A stretch of DNA of 64,000 bases from Opitutus sp. GAS368 (GTDB taxonomy: Bacteria > Verrucomicrobiota > Verrucomicrobiia > Opitutales > Opitutaceae): the NCBI RefSeq assembly GCF_900104925.1, contig NZ_LT629735.1, forward strand, positions 1,334,291 through 1,398,290. The letters are read 5' to 3'. Position numbers and translations under genes: made by a program. Numbering within the stretch: position 1 is the first letter of the stretch; each line of letters begins with the position of its first letter. Under the pieces are notes generated by a model. It saw nothing but the letters and a program-made list of their open reading frames with translations, did no database searches and was not told where the DNA came from. This document shows positions 36,684-45,834 of this stretch, one piece after another.

Positions 36684-39600
36684 GTGGACAAGAGGTTGCA
36701 GCCGGCCGATAATTTACTTTCCTATTCCCAAGTGCATCACCGGTTTTCAAAAGCAGCGACCCTCCTTCTTTGCCTGCTGCTTGGCGATGACCCGGCCATT
36801 TTGCACGCCGCTTGGACCGACCGAACCGCCGGTCTGCCGCCGGTGGAAATCACCCCGGCCAGGGCCATGGGCGGGGATGCCCGCAAATCCATGATCCAGC
36901 AGGACCGGCTTGGCCGGATTCTCATCGGATCGGATTCGCTGCAGGTTTTCGACGGCCAATCGTGGAGCTCCCATGCCAAACCCAGCCCCTACTCCCTGCG
37001 TTCCCTGATCCCGGATAAAGTGGGCCGGCTGTGGACTGCCATGTTCACCGACATCGGTTACTTCACGGAGGAGCCGCTCGGGACCTTCAAGTATCACTCG
37101 CTTGTCCCGCAGCTGCCGCCGTCACTTCGTGAAATCGGCGCCGTCTGGGGCTGCGCATCTGTCGGCTCCGACATCTATTTCTTTGGCAAGGACCAGTTGT
37201 TGCGCTGGGACGGACAGGCTTTCCAGGCAACGCCTTTCCCTACCAGCTTGCGCCTGTCGCCCTTGAAAATCGGGGACGAGTTTTGGTTTCATCACCTCGA
37301 AACTGGTCTTTATCGACTGACCGAGGCCGGCCCGCAGCTGAGTGTGCCCGCGAGCCAGCTAGGGACCAAGCTGATCATCGGCCTGATCCGGGATGAATCA
37401 GGGCTGATTACCATCAGCAATGAGGGCTTGATCCGCCCTGGTGAGCCGGCCCCGTTTTCGTCGGAACGTCTGAACCAATACCTGACCCAGCACCGCGTAA
37501 GTGCCTTTACCGAGTTGCCCAACGGCAATCTTGCGATCGGCACCGTCTCGGGTGGGCTGGTCCTGGCCAACCACTCCGGCGGGGTGATTCGCATCTGGGC
37601 CGACACGGGCAGCGGTCTGCCCGGCCGCGAAATAACCAGCCTGACGACTGACACCTCCGGAGAGATCCTCGGCACGACGCCCACCGATTTCTTTCACCTG
37701 CCGGCGACGGGGGAAAGCACGGTGTTCAACGCTCTGAACGGCCTGAAGGGGCAGGCCGTCAACGATCTTGTGTTCTGGCGGTCCACCCTGCACGCCGCCA
37801 CAGACGATGGCATCTATCGACTGGACACTTCGGCCGAGGGAGTCGCCCAATTCCAAGCCGTGCCTTCCTTGGCCGTGAGTTCCGGCCACATGTTGCCTTG
37901 TGATGACGGCCTACTGCTTTCGCGCTTTGGCGGGGTCGACTGGTTCGACGGCACGACCACTCGCACGGTCTATCCGCTTCAAGCCAACTCTGCCATTTTT
38001 GTCCAACCGGCCAGAACGAATCCTCGATTGTTCTATGTAGCGGAAGTAAACAGGCTGGTCCGGTTGGACCGACAGGCTGATGGCTCTTTTGCGAGCAGCC
38101 GTTTCTTGGAGCTGCCCGATACATGCATCAGCCTGCACGAAGACTCTTCGGGCCGTCTCTGGCTCGGCACTGTCGCCAAGGGTGCTTTCTGCTATGATCC
38201 CGCCACCAGGCGACTCACCCCGCTGATCGACCCGGTTACCGCCCAGCCAACCCAAGGGCTGACTTGGGTTGTCGGAAACGAAGCTCGCCTCCTTTTCTTT
38301 CTCAAAGACCACGTGCTCCAGGCCGGTCCGCAAGGCCGGGACCTGCGCGAACTACCGAACCTGCCGGTCATCACCCCGTCCATCGTGCGCGCCATCCCCG
38401 GAAGCGAGGATGTTCTGGTTGTTTATCGGCTGCCGGCGGGCACTCAAGGTCCGCTGCACGGCGCGGGAGTCCTTTCCTTCGACCGGGACGGCTTGGCCCG
38501 CTGGCGCGAACTCGACCTTGGCTCCCTGGATGCCATCGGGTCGATTCGCACCGCCACCTTTGCGGAGGAGAACCACCGGCCCATTCTGTGGTTGGGCGGC
38601 ATGCAGGGCATCCTGCGCCTCGACTACGACAAGATCCCGACCCTGCTGCCACCCGCACCGCCTATCATCAAGGTCCCGGACCTGCCCGGCGGTCCGGTTC
38701 CCTCCTACCCACACAAGAACCACCGGGTGCAGTTCAGGGTTTTCACCGGGGATTATGTCCGCAGCAAGGACTTGGTTTTCCAAACGCGTCTCGGCGAGGG
38801 TGGCGGAGAGTGGTCCTCCGCTTCCGCGCGCCGCTCCTTCGAATACACCAATCTGTCCGAAGGCGACTATCGCTTCGAGGTCCGTGCGGTCAACCGTGCG
38901 GGCCAGACCAGCGCACCGGCCGTTTTCACCTTCCGCATCCTGCCGCCGTGGTATCGCTCGGGCTGGGCCTTCGCCGGCTACGTTGCCGCCCTCGGCCTGG
39001 CGGTGTTCGGCTTCATCCGTGTCCGCGAGCGCCGGATCCGGGCCCGTAACCAGGAGCTCGAGACCCTGGTCGAGGTCCGCACCGCCGAGCTCGTCAAGGC
39101 CAGCGCCGCCAAGGACGAATTCCTCGCCGGCGTCAGCCATGAGATCCGCAACCCGATGAACGGCGTCATCGGCATTGCCGAGAATTTCCGGACCGAGGGC
39201 CTCGACGCCGAGAGCCGCCGCAAGTTCAGCCTGCTCCGGCAGTGCGCCAGCCACCTCTCGTCGCTGCTGGAAGACATCCTTGATTTCTCGAAGGTGCAGG
39301 CGGGCGCGATCGAGCTGGACCCGAAGCCCTTCGACCTGCCCGAGCTGGTCGAATCCGTCGCCGCCATCACCCGCGCCGACAGCGAGAAATACGGCGTCCC
39401 GGTGGAACTCGCCGTTTCACCCGCCGTGCCCCGCGAGCTGGTGGGCGACGCGCGCCGCATCCGCCAGATTCTGATCAACTTTGTCAGCAACGCCCTGAAG
39501 TTTTCCGGACGCGGCCAGGTCAGCGTCACCGTCTGGTGCAAGAGCCTGGGGATCGCGCGAACCGAGGTGATCTTCGCCGTGTCCGACGAGGGACCGGGCA

Positions 39601-40628
39601 TTTCCGCCGAGGAACAGGCGCGGCTCTTCACGCGTTTCGAGCGCGGCGCGGCCGCGCAAAAGGGCCGGGTGCCCGGCACCGGCCTCGGCCTCGCCCTGTG
39701 CAAGGGTCTCGCCGAGAAAATGGGCGGCCGGATCTGGCTGGAAAGCGAACTGGGCCAGGGTTCGTGCCTTTATTTCAGCGCCCCCTTTGCCGTCGCCGCG
39801 GCGGCCGCCGAGCCGGCCGCCGGCGCCACCCCCGCGGCCGCCCCGGCGGGCCGCACCGCGCTCGTGGTCGACGACCAGGAATACAACCGCATCGTGCTGG
39901 CCGACCTGCTGCAGTCGATGGGCTTCATCGTGCACGCCGCGCAGGAAGGCTCGGCCGCCCTCGCGCTGGCCGGCCGGCAGACCTTCGATGTCGTCTTCCT
40001 CGATTTCAACCTGCCCGGCCTCAGCGGGGTCGATGTCGCCCGCGCCATCCGCACCCTGCCCAACGCCTCCGCCCACGCCCTGATCCTCGCCACCACCGCG
40101 TTCACCACGCCGGAAAAACGGGCGCAGTGCCTGGACGCCGGGATGGACGCCTTCCTCGGCAAGCCCGTTACCAGGGAACGGCTGGCCAAGGCGCTCGCCG
40201 GTCTCCAGCCGGTGGCAACCGCCCCCGCCCCAGTCGCCGCGCCGGTGGCGCAACCGTCTGCCCGGGCCTCCAGCGGCCCGGCCGACCGGCTGGGCAACCT
40301 GCGCCTGCTGGCCCGCAAAAAGGGCGTCCCTTTCGCCGACGAGCTGGCGCTGTATCTTTCCGAGCTCGAGGTCGAGCTCGGGCAACTCGAGGCCGCCGTG
40401 GCGCAAGCGGATGCCGCCGAGGCGGGCCGCTGCGCCCACCTGCTCGTCGGCCGTTGCGGTTTCATCTACGAGCGCGAGATGGAACAGACCCAGCGCACGC
40501 TCGAGGCCGCCGTCGGCAGTGCCCACTGGGATGAGGTGCGCCGCCTCTTGGGCGAGTTCGCCGTCCAGCTGGCCGACCTGCGGGTCAGAGTGGCGGCTTC
40601 TTCTGGCCCAGCTGCTCCGCCCGCGTGA
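36684..40628 (+). CDS. Hybrid two-component sensor (propeller/Y_Y_Y, HisKA, HATPase, REC, Hpt-like)
   Basis: 1314 residues from a GTG. An N-terminal hydrophobic segment (AATLLLCLLLG) exports a periplasmic part of two-component propeller repeats (DSSGRLWLGT, DTSGEILGTT) ending in a Y_Y_Y domain at about 675-758. One membrane helix follows at about 762-782. The kinase core has the H-box SHEIRNPMNGVIG (His819) and N/G boxes (NFVSNALKFS, GTGLGLALCKGL). A receiver follows with VVFLDFNLPG (Asp1107), and an Hpt-like end with CAHLLVGRCGF (His1252). Such sensors usually detect glycan fragments. It diverges from the peptide-YcaO pair with 105 bases between starts and overlaps the LuxR-type regulator gene tail to tail by 44 bases. 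Confidence 0.93.
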   Translation: MDKRLQPADNLLSYSQVHHRFSKAATLLLCLLLGDDPAILHAAWTDRTAGLPPVEITPARAMGGDARKSMIQQDRLGRILIGSDSLQVFDGQSWSSHAKPSPYSLRSLIPDKVGRLWTAMFTDIGYFTEEPLGTFKYHSLVPQLPPSLREIGAVWGCASVGSDIYFFGKDQLLRWDGQAFQATPFPTSLRLSPLKIGDEFWFHHLETGLYRLTEAGPQLSVPASQLGTKLIIGLIRDESGLITISNEGLIRPGEPAPFSSERLNQYLTQHRVSAFTELPNGNLAIGTVSGGLVLANHSGGVIRIWADTGSGLPGREITSLTTDTSGEILGTTPTDFFHLPATGESTVFNALNGLKGQAVNDLVFWRSTLHAATDDGIYRLDTSAEGVAQFQAVPSLAVSSGHMLPCDDGLLLSRFGGVDWFDGTTTRTVYPLQANSAIFVQPARTNPRLFYVAEVNRLVRLDRQADGSFASSRFLELPDTCISLHEDSSGRLWLGTVAKGAFCYDPATRRLTPLIDPVTAQPTQGLTWVVGNEARLLFFLKDHVLQAGPQGRDLRELPNLPVITPSIVRAIPGSEDVLVVYRLPAGTQGPLHGAGVLSFDRDGLARWRELDLGSLDAIGSIRTATFAEENHRPILWLGGMQGILRLDYDKIPTLLPPAPPIIKVPDLPGGPVPSYPHKNHRVQFRVFTGDYVRSKDLVFQTRLGEGGGEWSSASARRSFEYTNLSEGDYRFEVRAVNRAGQTSAPAVFTFRILPPWYRSGWAFAGYVAALGLAVFGFIRVRERRIRARNQELETLVEVRTAELVKASAAKDEFLAGVSHEIRNPMNGVIGIAENFRTEGLDAESRRKFSLLRQCASHLSSLLEDILDFSKVQAGAIELDPKPFDLPELVESVAAITRADSEKYGVPVELAVSPAVPRELVGDARRIRQILINFVSNALKFSGRGQVSVTVWCKSLGIARTEVIFAVSDEGPGISAEEQARLFTRFERGAAAQKGRVPGTGLGLALCKGLAEKMGGRIWLESELGQGSCLYFSAPFAVAAAAAEPAAGATPAAAPAGRTALVVDDQEYNRIVLADLLQSMGFIVHAAQEGSAALALAGRQTFDVVFLDFNLPGLSGVDVARAIRTLPNASAHALILATTAFTTPEKRAQCLDAGMDAFLGKPVTRERLAKALAGLQPVATAPAPVAAPVAQPSARASSGPADRLGNLRLLARKKGVPFADELALYLSELEVELGQLEAAVAQADAAEAGRCAHLLVGRCGFIYEREMEQTQRTLEAAVGSAHWDEVRRLLGEFAVQLADLRVRVAASSGPAAPPA

Positions 40629-41358
40629 GTCCGTTGACGATCGCGTAGTGGATCAGCTTCGGGGTCGTGTGGATGTCGAGCTTCCGCATGATGTCGCGCC
40701 GGCGCGACTGCACGGTGGCGGGGCTGATGGCCAGCACGGTGGCGATCTCGTCGTCGGTCTTGGACTCGCCGATCATCGAGAGGATGCGGGTCTCGTAGTC
40801 GGAGAGCACCCGGATGAAGGCCCGCGGATCGCGCCGGATGCTGGCGCTCGATTCATTCACGATGGGCGTGTAGTAGACCCGCCCGCCCAGGACGGCGTGG
40901 ATGGCCTCGGACAGCACCTCCGGACGCTGCTCGTTCTTGTCCACGAAGCCGTGGAGCCCGATGCGCTGCACCTGCAGCATCGTCCACGGATCGCGGTGCG
41001 ACGAGATCGCGAGAATCTTGACGGACGGCAGCTCGTCGAGGACGACCTTGGACATTTCCAACCCGTCACCGTCCGGCAGCGAGATATCCATCAGGACCAG
41101 ATCGGGCCGGTGCTTGCGGATGGCGGCGAGGCCCTCCTCGCAAGTCCCGCAGGCCTGCAACACCTGCAGGCCCAGATCGCGGCAGTGGTAGGTGAAAAAC
41201 TCCGCCACGATCCGCTGGTCCTCCACAATGACGACACGCCCGCGGGCCACCGGGCCGGCGGGGCTTTTTCCTGGGATTGTGTCCGCTGAGTTCACTGGCT
41301 TGTCTTGAAATAGGGTTGGAGCGAGCCGCCGCCGGGTGGCTGGCGTCACCGGGCGCAT
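40585..41358 (-). CDS. NarL/LuxR-type response regulator
   Basis: Up to 257 residues. The receiver has VVIVEDQ, the phosphorylation Asp in LVLMDISLPDGDG and the Lys in HGFVDKNEQ. The C-terminal LuxR helix-turn-helix is LSDYETRILSMIGESKTDDE to SRRRDIMRKL. A GTG at 41295 is an alternative start that drops an Arg-rich leader. The end overlaps the hybrid kinase gene by 44 bases on the opposite strand. The kinase carries an Hpt-like domain and this protein a receiver plus DNA-binding domain, so a phosphorelay between them is likely. Confidence 0.92.
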   Translation of the reverse strand: MRPVTPATRRRLAPTLFQDKPVNSADTIPGKSPAGPVARGRVVIVEDQRIVAEFFTYHCRDLGLQVLQACGTCEEGLAAIRKHRPDLVLMDISLPDGDGLEMSKVVLDELPSVKILAISSHRDPWTMLQVQRIGLHGFVDKNEQRPEVLSEAIHAVLGGRVYYTPIVNESSASIRRDPRAFIRVLSDYETRILSMIGESKTDDEIATVLAISPATVQSRRRDIMRKLDIHTTPKLIHYAIVNGLTRAEQLGQKKPPL

Positions 41359-41405
41359 TTCGGTCTGCCCGGTGTTACAACCTGTTGCTGCTTCAATCTA
41401 TTCAC

Positions 41406-42125
41406 GTGAACATCATCTTGTTTCGTTCTTCGGAAGTCGAGCTTCCCCTGCCCCGGCGCGATCCGCGCGCGCAGCACATCCTCACCGTGCTGCGCCGGCG
41501 GCCCGGCGACACGTTCGACGCCGGTTTGGTGAACGGACCGCGCGGCAAGGGCACGCTCGTCGCAGTGGAAGAGGAGCGGCTTCGCATCACGTTTTCGTGG
41601 GGCGAATCCCCACCTCCACTCAACCCGCTCACTCTGGTGATCGGATTGCCCCGGCCGCAGACCGCCCGCGACATCCTGCGCGAAGCCACGGCGCTCGGCG
41701 TGGCGGCGCTGCATTTCATCCGCACGGAAAAGGGCGAGGCGAGCTACGCCCGGAGCACGCTGTGGACCTCCGGCGCCTGGGAGGAGTGCGTCATAAGCGG
41801 TGCCGCGCAGGCCTTCTGCACGCGGCTGCCGGAGGTCTCGCACGGCCGCACCCTCGCCGAGGTCATGGCCACGCTGCCGGCCGGGTCGGCCCGGCTGGCG
41901 CTCGACAATTATGAATCGCCCGCGGCGCTCAGCCGGACCCCGGCGGTGGCGGGACAGCCGGTGGCGCTCGCCCTGGGCGCCGAACGCGGCTGGTCGGCGA
42001 ATGAGCGGGCGCAGCTGCGCACCGGCCGTTTTGCCTTTGTCCATCTGGGCGGGCGGGTGTTGCGGACCGAGACGGCCTGCATCGCCGCTGTCGCGCTCCT
42101 CAAGGCGCAGCGCGGCTGGATCTGA
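41406..42125 (+). CDS. rsmE: 16S rRNA (uracil1498-N3)-methyltransferase
   Basis: 239 residues from a GTG at 41406 (NIILFRSSEVELPLPRRDPR). Its SPOUT fold is shown by the N-terminal PUA-like part (HILTVLRRRPGDTFDAGLVN) and the knot motifs LALGAERGWSANE and LGGRVLRTETACIAAVALL. It methylates U1498 in helix 44. The 3' end overlaps rsmD, on the other strand, by 26 bases. Confidence 0.94.
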   Translation: MNIILFRSSEVELPLPRRDPRAQHILTVLRRRPGDTFDAGLVNGPRGKGTLVAVEEERLRITFSWGESPPPLNPLTLVIGLPRPQTARDILREATALGVAALHFIRTEKGEASYARSTLWTSGAWEECVISGAAQAFCTRLPEVSHGRTLAEVMATLPAGSARLALDNYESPAALSRTPAVAGQPVALALGAERGWSANERAQLRTGRFAFVHLGGRVLRTETACIAAVALLKAQRGWI

Positions 42126-42669
42126 AGATTGCCACCGTCGGCTGGCGCGCGCCCTTGCCGAGCCGTTTCACGCAGGTCCAGCCGGCGGGCGAAAGTTCCA
42201 GCCCTCCGGGCATCTCGAACACCACGAGAGCGTCCGCCTTCGGTGCCAGCAATTCCTCGAGCCGCGCGAAAAGCTTCGGCGCCACTTCCGGGATGATCTC
42301 ATACGGCGGATCGATGAACACCAGATCCGGGGCCCCGCCCGGCATCACGTGGGTGGCATCCGCCGTGACCACCTGCAATCCGGTGGTTTCGCGGCCGAGG
42401 CTCTTGCAGACCGCCCCGATGTTCTGGCGGATGAAATCCGCCGTGCGGGCGTTCTGCTCCACAAACACCCCGCCAGCCGCGCCGCGACTGAGCGCCTCAA
42501 GGCCATAGGCCCCGCTGCCCGCAAACAAGTCGAGGAACCGCGCGCCCTCCACCCGGGCCGCCAGACTGGAAAACACCGCCTGCCGCATGGCGTCGGTCGC
42601 CGGGCGCACCGCGTCGCCCTTGGGCAGGAGCAAGGGGATGCCCCGGGCTTTCCCGCCGGTTATCCGCAT
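42100..42669 (-). CDS. rsmD: 16S rRNA (guanine966-N2)-methyltransferase
   Basis: 189 residues starting MRITGGKARG at 42669, the usual family start. The SAM motif is FLDLFAGSGAYGLEALSRGA and the N6/N2-type catalytic motif is VFIDPPYE. It methylates G966 of 16S rRNA. A longer frame to 42816 has no family similarity. Confidence 0.95.
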   Translation of the reverse strand: MRITGGKARGIPLLLPKGDAVRPATDAMRQAVFSSLAARVEGARFLDLFAGSGAYGLEALSRGAAGGVFVEQNARTADFIRQNIGAVCKSLGRETTGLQVVTADATHVMPGGAPDLVFIDPPYEIIPEVAPKLFARLEELLAPKADALVVFEMPGGLELSPAGWTCVKRLGKGARQPTVAIFRSSRAAP

Positions 42670-42869
42670 GGCTCTGCTCCGTTTAGGCCGGTTTCCACCC
42701 GGCAACCCGCCTGGGAAAACAAGGGAACACTTTCTGCTGCCTGTGGTTGTATCAACATAGCATTTGCACGTGGACGGGGGGCGGCTTACCTCTTTCCGGC
42801 CGGCCCAGCCAGCCACCTAACTGGCTTCCGGGTCGCGCAAAGGCAATGCCTTTACCCAATTCACCAAGC

Positions 42870-44279
42870 ATGTTTTCCCGGCTCATCGTAACGTTGTCCT
42901 GTGCTGCCCTCATGACGGGCGCCGTCCTGCGTGCCGAGGAAGTGAATTTCTGGCCCTTTTCCGTCCGGCAGGTGAAAGCTGACGGGGCCACCGAATCCGG
43001 GGAATACCTCGGGCCTTTTCTGTTCCGGAAGACTGGCACAGACGGGGCTGAGGTGGAAGGCTTCCGGCCGTTCTACCTGCACTCCCGGGAGGGCGCAAAG
43101 ACCAGCACCCTGCTGCTGTATCCGTTCTTCACTTGGCAACGGGACGACGGCTACCGTTCATTCAGTTTTTTCCAGTTGATCAACCGGCGGCAGGAAACCG
43201 GCGGAGACCGCCAGACGGTCCGCAGTTTCGACGTCTGGCCGTTTTATTTTTCCCGCGACACCGGCGAGCCGGCCGAAAGCTATCGGGCCCTGTTGCCGGT
43301 CGGCGGCACGATCAAGTCCCGTTTCGGTTACGATCGCATTCATTTCGTGCTCTTCCCTCTTTATGCGGACACGGAGAAAGGCGGGGCGCACACGACGCAT
43401 GCCCCGTGGCCCTTTCTGCGTTTCATTCACGGGGCCGGGCAACACGGCTTCGAGTTCTGGCCGTTGTTCGGCCACCGGGGAAAAGAGGGCGATTTTGACG
43501 ACTGGTTTTATCTCTGGCCGCTGATCTACCATTCCGCGAAAAATCTCTCCGAACCGCAGCCCGACGTGAAACTGGGGGTGCTGCCCTTCTACACGCGCGA
43601 CACCGCGCCCGGTTATGTCAGCGAGAACTATGCCTGGCCCTTCTTCGGCTACACGCACCGCACCGACCCCTATCGCTATGACGAGCGGCGTTACTTCTGG
43701 CCGTTTCTCGTGCAGGGCCGCGGCGATCAGCGCCGGGTGAACCGCTGGGGCCCCTTCTACACGCACTCGGTGATCAAGGGTTACGACAAGACCTGGTTCG
43801 CCTGGCCGCTGTTCCGCCATGCGCGCTGGACCGACAACGGCATCGCCCAGGAGCAAAACCAGGTGCTGTGGTTTCTTTACTGGTCGCTCACCCAGCGCAG
43901 CACGACCAATCCCGCCGCCGCTCCGGCGCACAAGACCCACCTCTGGCCGCTTTTCAGCTCGTGGGACAACGGCGCGGGCCAGCGCCAGTTGCAGGTGCTC
44001 AGCCCCTTCGAGGTCTTCTTTCCCACCAACGAGCCCGTCCGCCAGCTCTGGTCTCCGCTCACGGCCATCTACCGCTACGACCAGCGCGCACCGGGTGACA
44101 CCCGCGGCTCCATCCTGTTCAGTCTGGTCAGTTGGAAAAACTCCCCGACGGGCCGGGAGTTCCATTTGGGCCCGCTCGCCTGGTCGCGCGCGCCAGGCAC
44201 GGGCCCCTGGAAATTTTCCCTGTTCGATTTTTCCCCGAAAGCAGTTAACAACACCTTTGCGGCCCCGCCGTCGCCATGA
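42870..44279 (+). CDS. Exported WPF/WPLF-repeat protein leading an MCE operon
   Basis: 469 residues with a signal peptide (FSRLIVTLSCAALMTGAVLRA). The mature protein carries about fourteen W-P-F/L motifs at 20-45-residue spacing (NFWPFSV, DVWPFYF, APWPFLRF, FEFWPLFG, YLWPLIY, YAWPFFGY, YFWPFLV, FAWPLFR, HLWPLFS), alternating with polar beta-prone stretches, as in a repeat barrel or propeller. The start at 42870 is chosen for the signal peptide; 42846 is also possible. Its stop overlaps the mlaE start by four bases (ATGA), tying it to the lipid transporter. It may be an outer-membrane or periplasmic part of that system, but no known family is recognised. Confidence 0.75.
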   Translation: MFSRLIVTLSCAALMTGAVLRAEEVNFWPFSVRQVKADGATESGEYLGPFLFRKTGTDGAEVEGFRPFYLHSREGAKTSTLLLYPFFTWQRDDGYRSFSFFQLINRRQETGGDRQTVRSFDVWPFYFSRDTGEPAESYRALLPVGGTIKSRFGYDRIHFVLFPLYADTEKGGAHTTHAPWPFLRFIHGAGQHGFEFWPLFGHRGKEGDFDDWFYLWPLIYHSAKNLSEPQPDVKLGVLPFYTRDTAPGYVSENYAWPFFGYTHRTDPYRYDERRYFWPFLVQGRGDQRRVNRWGPFYTHSVIKGYDKTWFAWPLFRHARWTDNGIAQEQNQVLWFLYWSLTQRSTTNPAAAPAHKTHLWPLFSSWDNGAGQRQLQVLSPFEVFFPTNEPVRQLWSPLTAIYRYDQRAPGDTRGSILFSLVSWKNSPTGREFHLGPLAWSRAPGTGPWKFSLFDFSPKAVNNTFAAPPSP

Positions 44280-45034
44280 ATTACCTGACCACCATCATCG
44301 GCCATATCGGGGGCACCCTGCTCCTGCTGGTGCGCTCGCTGAAATACCTGCCCACGCTGCCGCGCCAGTTTGCCCGCTTCATGGAGCAGTGCTACCTCAT
44401 CGGCTACACTTCCCTGCCCATCGTCACCATCCTGAGTTTCTTCATCGGCAGCGTGCTCGCGCTGCAAAGCGGCTACAGCATGGAGAATTTCGGTGCCAAG
44501 CAGTTCATCGGCACGCTGGTCGGCCTCACCATGGCGCGCGAACTCGGCCCGGTCATGGTGGCCATCCTGATCGCCGGCCGGGTCGGGTCGGCCATCACGG
44601 CCGAACTGGCCTCGATGAAGGTCTACCAGGAGATCGACGCCCTCACGACCATGAACATCCCGCCCGAGCGGATGCTGGTGCTGCCGCGGCTGGCGGCGAT
44701 CACGGTCATGATGCCGGTGCTCGCCATCATCGCCAACCTCTGCGGCTGGTATGGCGGTGCGCTCGTCTGCCAATACACCCATTCCATCTCCGTCGACTCC
44801 GAGGCCTACTTCACCGCCCTCAAGGTTTACATGAAGCCGCGGGATATCGTCGACGGCCTGATCAAGGCCGAGGTCTTCGGCTTCGTGATCATCAATGTCT
44901 GCTGCTACATCGGGCTCAACACTCGCGGCGGTCCGCGCGAGATCGGCGCCTCCGTCACCAAGGCCGTCGTCGCCTCGCTCATCCTCATCCTGGTGCTCGA
45001 CTACTTCGTCACCAAAGCCCTCCTCATGTCATGA
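44276..45034 (+). CDS. mlaE: MlaE-type ABC transporter permease
   Basis: 252 residues, the family length. The MlaE motifs ELGPVMVAILIAGRVGSAIT and AELASMKVYQEIDALTTMNI are intact, with five to six membrane helices. It is the membrane part of an MCE transporter moving phospholipids between the two membranes. It is coupled to the upstream WPF-repeat gene and overlaps the ATPase gene by four bases. Confidence 0.95.
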   Translation: MNYLTTIIGHIGGTLLLLVRSLKYLPTLPRQFARFMEQCYLIGYTSLPIVTILSFFIGSVLALQSGYSMENFGAKQFIGTLVGLTMARELGPVMVAILIAGRVGSAITAELASMKVYQEIDALTTMNIPPERMLVLPRLAAITVMMPVLAIIANLCGWYGGALVCQYTHSISVDSEAYFTALKVYMKPRDIVDGLIKAEVFGFVIINVCCYIGLNTRGGPREIGASVTKAVVASLILILVLDYFVTKALLMS

Positions 45035-45834
45035 CCTCTGCCTTCACCGCCTCACCCTTCGTCGGCAAGACGTTCGGCGTCACCGTCAGTCACCTGACCA
45101 AGAAATTCGGCCGAACCACCGTCCTCACGGACATCAACCTCGAGGTGAAGCCCGGGGAGATTTTCTGCATCATGGGGCCCAGCGGCTCCGGCAAGAGCGT
45201 CCTCCTCAAGCACGTTGCCGGCCTTGAGCAGGCCACGAACGGGGAGGTCCGCATCGGCGAGTTCGACGCCGCCGACCCCGAGACCCGCAACAAGGTCCAC
45301 CTCGCCCTCGTCTTCCAAGCCGGGGCGCTCTTCAGCTCTCTGTCGGTCTACGACAATCTCGCCCTCTATCCCCGCGAACACCGCCAGTGCAACGAGGCCG
45401 GCATCCGGGAGCGGGTCATGCACGCCCTCTCGATCCTGTCGCTCGAGAAGGCGGCCAACAAGTTTCCCTCCGATCTTTCGGGCGGCATGAGGAAGCGCGT
45501 CGCCATCGCCCGCGCCCTCGTGATGGAGCCCCAGCTGCTGCTCTATGACGAGCCGACCTCCGAACTCGACCCGGTGATGTCGGCCACGCTGACCGAGATC
45601 ATTGCCACCCTGCGCGAGCAGACCGCCGTCACCAGCCTCGTGGTCACCCACGACCGCGACCTCGCGTTTGCCATCGCCGACCGCCTGGCCTTCGTGATGG
45701 ACGGCAAAATCCGCGGCGTCGGCACCCCCGCCGAATTCAAGCACCCGACCGACCCGGTCATCGCCAACTTTCTCAACCCGGTCATCGACCTCAAGAATCC
45801 CCGCTTCAAACAACTGGAGAACAGCCATGAATAA
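45031..45834 (+). CDS. mlaF: MCE transporter ATP-binding protein (MlaF-type)
   Basis: 267 residues. Walker A GPSGSGKS, Q-loop VFQAGALFSSLSVYDNLALY (typical MlaF), signature LSGGMRKRVAIARAL, Walker B LLLYDEPTSELDPV and switch His in VTHDRD. Its start overlaps the permease stop (ATGA), and its stop overlaps the start of mlaD. Confidence 0.95.
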   Translation: MTSAFTASPFVGKTFGVTVSHLTKKFGRTTVLTDINLEVKPGEIFCIMGPSGSGKSVLLKHVAGLEQATNGEVRIGEFDAADPETRNKVHLALVFQAGALFSSLSVYDNLALYPREHRQCNEAGIRERVMHALSILSLEKAANKFPSDLSGGMRKRVAIARALVMEPQLLLYDEPTSELDPVMSATLTEIIATLREQTAVTSLVVTHDRDLAFAIADRLAFVMDGKIRGVGTPAEFKHPTDPVIANFLNPVIDLKNPRFKQLENSHE

